A DNA stretch of 64,000 nt from Chthonomonas calidirosea (GTDB taxonomy: Bacteria > Armatimonadota > Fimbriimonadia > Fimbriimonadales > Fimbriimonadaceae): the NCBI GenBank assembly GCA_945882415.1, contig CAMCWC010000007.1:1-64000 (forward strand). Reading direction: 5' to 3'. The translations under genes and the position numbers were made by a program. Positions within the stretch are counted from its first letter, which is position 1, and each line of letters opens with the position of its first letter. The notes beneath the pieces are model-generated. The model was given only the letters and a program-made list of their open reading frames with translations. It was not told the origin of the DNA and did no database searches. Positions 25,597 to 33,020 of this stretch are shown here, one piece after another.

Positions 25597-28002
25597 CTAG
25601 AGACCCGCAAACATTTCTTCCACAAGGTCCACCGATTCTGAGAATGGTGGAAATCTATCCAGATCTTGACCGTCCTCCTCTGCTCTAAACAATGCCTCAT
25701 ATTTTTCTTCCTCTTGCCAGAGCTCAAGGTCGGCATCAAACCTTCCAATCTCCTTGTCGAGAGCATCACATTGCTTCGCAAGGGTCGGAAACTGAATCCG
25801 AATAAGATTACTCATCTCGCGAATATAATAGAAACTCTCAAAATCCTCTGACGGCCTGAACTTTTGGAATCCGCGCACGAGCAGTTTTGTGCCGATTCTG
25901 GCTAACTTCTGGCTGAAAGCTGAGTTTGTCATTTGGTCCTCAAAGCACTCTGGGTGATCAAGAACTATCTGTCGAAGTTCTAACCATTCGTTGAACTTTG
26001 ACACAAAGGATGATCTCCTTGAAGAACCTTTGTACCACCACACCATGCTGTCCCAGAGTTCACTTCGACGCTCACGAAATACCTCTCCAGCCGGAAACAC
26101 TGTGGGATTTTCTATGCGAATTGCCAACTGTACGTAGGTAAATACCTCGAGGTTTGTAGGCTGTGGCTCGTAATAGTCGCGATTGGACGTTAGAGCTTCC
26201 GAAGCCAACTCCAAAATCTGCCTTACGAATTGCATGAATCCTGGAAGAAAATTCCCCTTCGCATCGTAAAGTTGCACGATGCTGTTGAGGACCGAAGACC
26301 ACTCTCTAGTTCTTGTGTTGGTTGATCGTTCCTTTAGGTTTTCCAGAATGGGTTCGTAGTCCTCCGCACTTAAAAGCAATGGAGCAAATTTATCTCCAGC
26401 CGCGCCGCCCCCAATTGCGAACGCAAGTCCAATTCCTCGAAATCCGCAATAACGGAGAAATTTATGACGAAGTCCTTTCTGATCCGCAAGATATGAAATT
26501 AAGAGGTCGCGCCACGTCGGATGAGCCAATTCGTAAGTGGCTTCGCTCGGCGTTCGGTACGGCGACAATCGTAAGTAGTGGTCCTCCAACGCCTCCCAGA
26601 TTCTGGCTTTTGACGGCCGGTTTTCCGGCGGACCAAGCTTCTCGAACAGGTTCGACAGTTCATCAAATGAGAACCCAAAATCAAAATCTAAGGTTGAGAT
26701 CAAAAAGAGCCGATAGGCTTCATCTAGCTGCTCGAATGACTTTCTCATCTGTTCAGTTGGATTACTTATGAATCGTGCCACTAAGTCCCGTCCAACAGTT
26801 TGGGCGTCGGACGCTTCCTCTCTAACAGAGGAAAGTGCGTCAATGAATCGTTTGACCCTAAGCGGCGTGAAGTTATCACTCCAAATGACACGATGTGCGC
26901 TAGCTTTCATTACTTCCTTTTGGAACGTAGTGAGAGCCTTGTCTTTGGCATGATTGAGAACCATCCGGGAACGAACGGTTTCATTTAATTGAGAAATGTC
27001 GACAACGACTTCACCTGTCTTCGGAAAGCTACCGACTTGAGGTTGCAGATGTATCTGGTTTAAAGCAATCTTTAGGGGTGCGGTACGGGAAGTGAAGATA
27101 ATTTGCTTTGTTGGTCGTAGAAGTCCGAAGACTAGATGTAAGTCCCTCGACCAGGCCTCTCCGTAGTCCGGAACGTAGGCGTTTGAGCCAAAAAAGTCAT
27201 CGGCAAGGAATATCGTAGAGGTCTCGTCGGCCAGCATCGTGAAAAAGGCATCGTCGGGTTTTCTAACGTGAACGACTTCATATCCCTGAGAAGCCCGTTC
27301 TAACGCCAACACATAGCTCATTGCAGTCTTACCAGCTTCTGGAGGGCCAGAAAGTACAACGTAGTTTGACCTATCCAATGCAATATTCGCTTTGTGATAT
27401 GCTTCTGTTTCGACAAACACTTTGGCGATGTCTTGAGCACTCTCAAGAAGCACTTTTGATCGAACTTCGACACCTTTGAGAAGAGAGGAACCGAGAAGAA
27501 CTTCAAGATCTTCAAGTCCCATTATCCGAGGAAAGGCCTTCCTAATGGCTGGGTATTTTCGAAGCCTGGTGACAATATCTAGACCGCCCCAAACTTCGAC
27601 TTTCGCACTTGGATAGAGCGACTTAATCCTTTGTGCGATTTCTTCTCTTTGAGTTGGCTGTATTGGAACATTAGTCATCAAAACATATGAACCCGGAGCT
27701 TTCCCGTCTTTGGCGGTTCGAGTTTCGATCCTGATGATCTCTCGGTCCACTGCACTTCTCAGAGCCGCGGCGGGCCTTGCTTGAGCTGCACTGGCATTGC
27801 TAACAAACTTTGCCTGAAATACTACTGGTCCGGGAAGAAAGTCTTGCTCGAGTTTTAGGTCGGACTCACTGTAGGCATCACGTCCAAGGTCACCAGTTCC
27901 ACCCCAGGCTTCAATACCTGAACCGAACATCGCGAATAGCAGAGATTGGCAAAGATGCTCAAAGTCTGCCCAGCCAAGTCCATCAAGTCGAGCAACTTCC
28001 AT
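25597..28002 (-). CDS. Mrr-type nuclease fused to STAND NTPase (Avs-like)
   Basis: 801 aa. Residues 1-150 are a PD-(D/E)xK restriction-type nuclease: LGWADFEHLC with Glu15, GDLGRDAY with Asp42, and QAK with Lys65. From about 200 comes a P-loop NTPase: Walker A GPPEAGKT (219-226), Walker B TIFLADDF (Asp268/269), sensor IIFTSR (302-306). The remaining ~400 residues are helical, as in sensor domains of STAND proteins. The layout nuclease-STAND-sensor matches antiviral Avs-like and nSTAND3 proteins, where sensing a phage protein triggers DNA cleavage. All key catalytic residues are present, so it is likely functional. Confidence 0.8.
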   Translation of the reverse strand: MEVARLDGLGWADFEHLCQSLLFAMFGSGIEAWGGTGDLGRDAYSESDLKLEQDFLPGPVVFQAKFVSNASAAQARPAAALRSAVDREIIRIETRTAKDGKAPGSYVLMTNVPIQPTQREEIAQRIKSLYPSAKVEVWGGLDIVTRLRKYPAIRKAFPRIMGLEDLEVLLGSSLLKGVEVRSKVLLESAQDIAKVFVETEAYHKANIALDRSNYVVLSGPPEAGKTAMSYVLALERASQGYEVVHVRKPDDAFFTMLADETSTIFLADDFFGSNAYVPDYGEAWSRDLHLVFGLLRPTKQIIFTSRTAPLKIALNQIHLQPQVGSFPKTGEVVVDISQLNETVRSRMVLNHAKDKALTTFQKEVMKASAHRVIWSDNFTPLRVKRFIDALSSVREEASDAQTVGRDLVARFISNPTEQMRKSFEQLDEAYRLFLISTLDFDFGFSFDELSNLFEKLGPPENRPSKARIWEALEDHYLRLSPYRTPSEATYELAHPTWRDLLISYLADQKGLRHKFLRYCGFRGIGLAFAIGGGAAGDKFAPLLLSAEDYEPILENLKERSTNTRTREWSSVLNSIVQLYDAKGNFLPGFMQFVRQILELASEALTSNRDYYEPQPTNLEVFTYVQLAIRIENPTVFPAGEVFRERRSELWDSMVWWYKGSSRRSSFVSKFNEWLELRQIVLDHPECFEDQMTNSAFSQKLARIGTKLLVRGFQKFRPSEDFESFYYIREMSNLIRIQFPTLAKQCDALDKEIGRFDADLELWQEEEKYEALFRAEEDGQDLDRFPPFSESVDLVEEMFAGL

Positions 28003-28325
28003 TGATATTCGACATTACCTGCTAGGATGAGCCATTTCTTGATTTCGTGCGGTGAACAATTTGGCTGCATCTACAGTGCCACTGGAGTCTCTTCCGAACA
28101 TGGGTTTTGTTCGAGATTCCCAGTGCCAAAAATTATTACTCCAAGCTGCTTAAAACATCTTCTGAGACTCCAGTCGGCAGGTTCGAGGCGTCCGGGAATC
28201 CGGCTACATTACAACTCTTCTGCTGTTTAATGATAGAAGCATTTTTATTAATATCTTCGAATTTCCCAAACGCTCGAAGGAAGCCATGTTGCGAAACCGG
28301 CATTGTAGTCTCCACCAAACACCAC

Positions 28326-28568
28326 ATGTGGTTCGTATATATTTTGCGGTGGGAGAGAAACGGTCGTGACTACGTTGGTAGCACCAACAACATGATTCGT
28401 CGTCTCCGAGAGCCCAACTCCGGGCACAATCCATCTACTAGGGGGGAAGGAGCCGTGGGTTTTGGCCGACTCCGAAAGCAAGGAACGAGGCTGAGGCACG
28501 CCAGAGAGAACATGAATCGAGGGCCTGGATGTCTCGAAACCTGATCGAGAAGCAAATGTCGAGGTAGA
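28326..28568 (+). pseudogene. GIY-YIG endonuclease pseudogene
   Basis: Begins MWFVYILRWERNGRDYVGST, a GIY-YIG domain (VYIL and YVGS), then NNMIRRLREPNSGHNPSTRG. The expected continuation appears in other frames: EPWVLADSESKERG and then EAEARQREHESRAWMSRNLI ending in a TAG at 28566-28568. At least two frameshifts break the gene. The final codons run directly into a tRNA-like 3' half. The stretch 28003-28325 upstream holds no supported gene. Confidence 0.75.
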
Positions 28569-28622
28569 GCGCCCCGATTGCCATCGGGAAGGTCAGGGGG
28601 GCGAATCCCCTTATCACCACCA
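28563..28622 (+). pseudogene. Degenerate tRNA 3' half with CCA end
   Basis: GGTAGAGC (D-stem end), an anticodon-like arm CCCGA-TTGCCA-TCGGG (6-nt loop), then GGTCAGGGGGGCGAATCCCC and TATCACCACCA. It has a T arm and CCA end but lacks the 5' acceptor and D-arm sequence, which are replaced by the GIY-YIG gene. The final 32 bases match the tRNA-Ala end at 24868-24899 with three differences. It cannot give a mature tRNA. Confidence 0.7.
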
Positions 28623-28775
28623 CTTCTCAGTTGCCTGGTTTTTGAGAGTTTTGGCATCCAGGAATCGCGACCAGACTCTCAGCCTTGAGTCCCTTAAATC
28701 TCGAAGTCACACCCGCGAAGCAGTACCATTTTCATTGGCGATTCTTCGCCCGCTATTCATCAGTATAATCCGCGC

Positions 28776-31325
28776 ATGTCGGCTGAGCCAAAGAATCGAA
28801 CCCTTCAGTGGAGTGTTTCGGTGGCTGCGTGGCTTACGGCGATCTACGCGACCGTGGCCGCTACGACTCAGAGCGGGCCGATAACCGCTACGCCCGCGCA
28901 AGCGGCGCATTTCGAATCCAAAGTTCGACCGGTCTTCATTTCGAAGTGCATTGCCTGCCATGGCGATAAGCAGCAGATTGCCGGTCTTCGGCTGGATCGG
29001 CCGGTCTCGCCCGCGATGGCAAAAAAGGTTGCGGCGGCGGTCGAGTACCACGGCGCAACCAAGATGCCACCGGGTGGCAAGATGGGGGCTCAAGACATTG
29101 CCGCCATCTCCGCATGGGGCAAAGCTGGCGGGCCCTGGCCGGCGAAGGTAGCGGTTAAGACAAAAGAGCGATTTTGGGCATTTGTTCCCCCGACGGTTCC
29201 GAGTCTGCCCAAAGTGAAGAATACGTCCTGGGCGAAGTCGCCGCTTGACTTGTTTGTTCTTGCCAAACTCGAGGAAAAGGGACTCAAACCCGCTCCAGCC
29301 GCCGACAAAACGACGTTGATTCGGCGAGCGACCCTCGACCTCACTGGACTACCGCCGACACCTTCGGAGATTGATGCGTTTACCGCCGACAAATCACCGA
29401 ATGCCTTTGAGAAAGTTCTGGACCGGCTACTCGCGTCGACCGCGTACGGGGAGCGGTGGGGCCGTCACTGGCTGGATGTTGCGCGGTACTCCGACTCCAA
29501 CGGACTCGACGAAAACCTGGTCTACGTCAATGCTTGGAGATACCGAGATTGGGTGATTGGCGCAATCAATCAGGATATGCCGATCAATAGATTTATGCGG
29601 GAGCAGGTTGCCGGAGATCTGCTACCCGGAGCTGGCGATAGCCAGGTGGTTGCGACCGGTTATCTCGCATTGGGCGGAAAAATGCTTGCGGAAGACGATC
29701 CGCAGAAGCAGGAACTCGACATCATTGACGAGCAAGTAGACACCTTAAGCAAAGGAATGCTGGCGATGACGGTTGGGTGTGCGAGATGTCACGACCACAA
29801 GTTTGATCCGATTTCGGCGAAAGACTACTACTCCCTCGCGAGCATCTTTAAGTCTACTAAGACGATGGATAAGTTCACGGTTGTTGCTGAATGGCAGGAG
29901 CGTATGCTTGGGCCAAAGGAGCAGCAAGAGCGGCTTAGGAAGATTGAGCTAAGTCTTAAAGAGAAGTCCGAGGCGCGGGACAAAATTCGGCAGAAAGAGC
30001 GGGCCGAACTTCTGGCGAAGATCGAACTCGAAAAGGAAGCATATATTTCCGCAGCCAAGCTTCTGATTGAGTCCGAGAAATCGAAAAACTCTGGGCCCTC
30101 GGTGAGCGAACAAGGCGATGGGCAAAGTTCAAAAGTACTCATCAAAGAAGTTGTAGCTGGCGTTGCGGCGCGAGTTAAGTCAGGTGCGCCAGTCAAGCTT
30201 GAATTGCCTGAGAACGCGGATCACCTGTTCCCGGCTCCGAAAGCTGCCGAACTAAAGGCTTTGAATGACGAAATCAAGGCACTGAACGACTCCAAACCAA
30301 CGATTCCTAGAGCTATGGCGGTCAGCGACGCGCCGGTCAAGGACCTTCAGGTTCATCTCCGTGGCAGCTACTTGACCCTTGGCGAGAAGGCACCTCGCGG
30401 TGTGCCGGCAATCATGTCGACAAATGCTCCAGTGGTGGTTCCAAAGGACAAGAGCGGTCGGTTAGAGCTTGCCAACTGGATCGCAAGTGCTAAGAATCCG
30501 CTCACCGCCAGGGTTTTTGTGAACCGAGTGTGGCGGTGGAAGTTTGGCAAAGGTCTCGTTGGTTCGGTAGACAACTTTGGAATTCTTGGCAATCTTCCGA
30601 CGCATCCAGAACTTTTAGATTGGCTGGCCAAGAGCTTTGTTACTCAAGATCAATGGAGTCTCAAGCGGTTTCAAAAGCGGATTATGCTGACCAGCACGTA
30701 CCAGATGAGCACTCGATACGATGCGAAGTTTGCGAACCTCGACCCCGAGAATCGGTACCTTTGGCGCTTCAATCGGCGACGCCTCGAAGCGGAAGCCATT
30801 CGCGACAGCATCTTCTTTGTATCCGGAATGCTAGACCGGAAGATGGGTGGGACCATGATGAATCTCCCCCCGCGGGCATACGTTACTAACGACCAAAGTG
30901 CAAACCCTATCCAGTACGATAGCCCACGCCGAGCGGTCTATCTCCCGGTCATACGCGCCAATGTTTACGATGTCTACACTGCGTTTGACTTCGGAGACCC
31001 GACCGTGATGAACGGAGACCGAGCCAGTACAACGGTGGCTCCGCAAGCTCTCTTCATGCTTAACGGAAAGGTTGTATTGACGGCGACAAAGGCGCAGGCT
31101 ACCAACCTCCTTGCTCGAAAGGACATCGACGACAAGGCAAGAATTCAGTCGCTGTTTCGAACCTGCTTTGGTCGCCCGGCGAAGCCAAACGAAATTGTTC
31201 GGTCCCTAAGCTACCTCTCCAAATTTGAGCAAGCCTATGCCAAGGCAAAAGAACCCAAGCTGAGTGCATGGCAAAGTCTTTGCAAGACCTTTATCGGATC
31301 AAACGAGTTTATTTATGTGGAATAG
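28776..31325 (+). CDS. DUF1549/DUF1553 (PSD1) protein with cytochrome-like CxxCH
   Basis: 849 aa. N-terminal signal or anchor, then a PSCyt1-type haem motif CIACH in VFISKCIACHGDK, DUF1549 (LDLTGLPPTPSEID ... WGRHWLDVARYSDSNGLDEN), a second CARCHDHKFDP motif, a coiled-coil stretch about 370-440, and DUF1553 (LANWIASAKNPLTARVFVNRVW ... FNRRRLEAEAIRDS). The family is abundant in Planctomycetes and related phyla and is thought to take part in polysaccharide degradation. Overlaps the DUF1501 gene by 11 nt. Confidence 0.9.
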   Translation: MSAEPKNRTLQWSVSVAAWLTAIYATVAATTQSGPITATPAQAAHFESKVRPVFISKCIACHGDKQQIAGLRLDRPVSPAMAKKVAAAVEYHGATKMPPGGKMGAQDIAAISAWGKAGGPWPAKVAVKTKERFWAFVPPTVPSLPKVKNTSWAKSPLDLFVLAKLEEKGLKPAPAADKTTLIRRATLDLTGLPPTPSEIDAFTADKSPNAFEKVLDRLLASTAYGERWGRHWLDVARYSDSNGLDENLVYVNAWRYRDWVIGAINQDMPINRFMREQVAGDLLPGAGDSQVVATGYLALGGKMLAEDDPQKQELDIIDEQVDTLSKGMLAMTVGCARCHDHKFDPISAKDYYSLASIFKSTKTMDKFTVVAEWQERMLGPKEQQERLRKIELSLKEKSEARDKIRQKERAELLAKIELEKEAYISAAKLLIESEKSKNSGPSVSEQGDGQSSKVLIKEVVAGVAARVKSGAPVKLELPENADHLFPAPKAAELKALNDEIKALNDSKPTIPRAMAVSDAPVKDLQVHLRGSYLTLGEKAPRGVPAIMSTNAPVVVPKDKSGRLELANWIASAKNPLTARVFVNRVWRWKFGKGLVGSVDNFGILGNLPTHPELLDWLAKSFVTQDQWSLKRFQKRIMLTSTYQMSTRYDAKFANLDPENRYLWRFNRRRLEAEAIRDSIFFVSGMLDRKMGGTMMNLPPRAYVTNDQSANPIQYDSPRRAVYLPVIRANVYDVYTAFDFGDPTVMNGDRASTTVAPQALFMLNGKVVLTATKAQATNLLARKDIDDKARIQSLFRTCFGRPAKPNEIVRSLSYLSKFEQAYAKAKEPKLSAWQSLCKTFIGSNEFIYVE

Positions 31326-32715
31326 CGATCAACTTTCCAGACGCGAACTACTGCGGGCCAGTGCACTTGGCTTTGGCAACCTTGCGTTTCTTGGGCTACT
31401 AGCGAACGAGGCCAACGCGCAGTCGAAGAATCCCCTTGCGCCAAAGTCGCCGATGTACCCGGCTCGGGCAAAGAGAGTCATCTTCGTATTCCTCCACGGC
31501 GGCCCTTCGCAGGTGGACACGTTTGATCCCAAGCCGCTGCTCACCCGAGACCACGGCAAGCCGTTCACCGGTGAGATGCCGCGCATCGTCTCCTCGCCGA
31601 CCGGCAACCTACTCAAAAGCCCCTGGGAGTTCAAGCACTACGGCGAAAGCGGAATCGAGGTCAGCGACCTATTCCCCCACGTCGGTAGCTGCGTTGATGA
31701 CCTCTGTTTCATCAACTCCATGTATGGCTCAAACTCCCGCCACGGTGCGGCGCTGTTGGAACTCCATACCGGCTCCGACACTTTCGTCCGCCCGTCGATG
31801 GGCTCTTGGGTCACCTACGGACTAGGTACCGAGAACCAGAATCTTCCCGGATTCCTCACGATCTGTCCGACTTTGGGTCACGGCGGAGTGAACAATTGGA
31901 GCTCGGCTTTCCTCCCCGCCTTCACCCAAGGAACCCCGATTGGTAACGCGGGAATCGAGGCTCCTAATGCCAGAATTCCGTTTATCCACAACGACGAAAC
32001 CCCGGCGGAGGCACAACGGCTCGAGATCGAGCTGATGCGCAAAATGGGCCTGGATCAGCTGAGTCACCTGGGTCCCGATCCCGCGCTGGAGGGCCGAATC
32101 AATTCCTACGAACTCGCCTTCCGTATGCAGCTCGCCGCTCCCGAGCTGCAAGAGATCGCCGGAGAGTCGGAGGAAACCAAGAAGCTTTACGGCCTAGACG
32201 ACCCCAAAACCCGGAACTTTGGTCACCAATGCCTCCTGGCCCGCCGCTTTAGCGAAAAGGGAGTGCGGTTCGTCCAAGTCACTCACTCCTACAAATGGGA
32301 CCAACATGACGCCCTGCGCAAGGAACATGAGAGCAATGCGAGGGAGGTTGACAAACCGATTGCTGGCCTCATCAAAGACCTCAAGTCTCGCGGGATGCTG
32401 AAGGACACGCTCGTCGTCATCAGCGGTGAATTCGGACGAACTCCCGTTGCCCAAGGAACCGACGGTCGCGATCATAACCCGCACGGATTCACCACCATCC
32501 TCGCCGGCGGCGGAGTCAAAGCCGGGATCAAATATGGCGCGACCGACGACTATGGCTTCTTCGCGGTGAAGGATAAAGTGCACATCCACGACCTCCACGC
32601 CACGATGCTCCACTTGCTCGGCATCGACCACACCAAGCTCACGTACTTCCACGGCGGCAGAAACTATCGACTGACCGACGTCCACGGAAACATCGTCAAA
32701 GGGATCCTGGCTTAA
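31315..32715 (+). CDS. DUF1501 protein with Tat signal
   Basis: Starts MWNSDQLSRRELLRASALGF, a twin-arginine signal, followed by KRVIFVFLHGGPSQVDTFDPKP, the family N-terminal signature; ISGEFGRTPVAQGTDGRDHNP and HIHDLHATMLHLLG at the C-terminus resemble alkaline phosphatase/sulfatase-like folds. It is the usual partner of PSD1 proteins and would be exported folded. Start ATG 31315 lies inside the end of the PSD1 gene, showing coupling. Confidence 0.9.
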   Translation: MWNSDQLSRRELLRASALGFGNLAFLGLLANEANAQSKNPLAPKSPMYPARAKRVIFVFLHGGPSQVDTFDPKPLLTRDHGKPFTGEMPRIVSSPTGNLLKSPWEFKHYGESGIEVSDLFPHVGSCVDDLCFINSMYGSNSRHGAALLELHTGSDTFVRPSMGSWVTYGLGTENQNLPGFLTICPTLGHGGVNNWSSAFLPAFTQGTPIGNAGIEAPNARIPFIHNDETPAEAQRLEIELMRKMGLDQLSHLGPDPALEGRINSYELAFRMQLAAPELQEIAGESEETKKLYGLDDPKTRNFGHQCLLARRFSEKGVRFVQVTHSYKWDQHDALRKEHESNAREVDKPIAGLIKDLKSRGMLKDTLVVISGEFGRTPVAQGTDGRDHNPHGFTTILAGGGVKAGIKYGATDDYGFFAVKDKVHIHDLHATMLHLLGIDHTKLTYFHGGRNYRLTDVHGNIVKGILA

Positions 32716-32722
32716 GGTTCCC

Positions 32723-32747
32723 CGGCCGCTCAGGTTGGCCGTCTTTG
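32723..32747 (+). terminator. Weak terminator after DUF1501
   Basis: CGGCC/GGCCG with a 9-nt loop followed by TCTTTGT, 8 bp after the stop. Weak stem; probable end of the PSD1-DUF1501 transcript. Confidence 0.4.
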
Positions 32748-32810
32748 TGGGTTCTGTCACTTGTCGGGGACGGCGGATTTCCCGCGGCTTGTCGCGCCGA
32801 AAAATTTATT

Positions 32811-32846
32811 ATTTATGTTTTCTCCCTTAGGGGCGAAAACATAAAT
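32811..32846. promoter_or_regulatory. Perfect 12-bp inverted repeat upstream of the TIR gene
   Basis: ATTTATGTTTTC (32811-32822) and GAAAACATAAAT (32835-32846) with a 12-nt centre that itself pairs (TCCC/GGGG). AT-rich arms in GC-rich surroundings. Could be an operator or an element end; the 32716-33020 gap holds no gene. Confidence 0.45.
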
Positions 32847-33020
32847 TTTGGGTTTTGCAGGCTGATCGGCCCCATCTATAGTGCGCGGAGACGGGGAAAA
32901 GTCAACCTGGATTTTGGGGGTTTGGCGGTGCGTGGCGGAAGAAATCGATTTCGGAGTCGATTTTAGCAGGCAAAGGACTCGGGCGGAACTTCTTTGCTAT
33001 ATCATCTAGCTGACCATCCC

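Larger units (their letters stand above)
24908..28036. mobile_element. Candidate tRNA-adjacent defence island cargo
   Basis: Between the tRNA-Ala and the degenerate tRNA 3' half at 28622 lie a 211-aa gene and the Mrr-STAND gene, visibly richer in A and T than the surroundings. AATGGCTCAT (24908-24917) is repeated inverted at 28027-28036 (ATGAGCCATT), with a few further matching bases, just outside the two genes. No integrase or transposase lies inside, so the mode of transfer is unknown. Confidence 0.45.

Noticed and set aside
28027-28230. 67-codon frame upstream of the GIY-YIG gene
   Set aside because: No ribosome site or homology; composition is non-coding.
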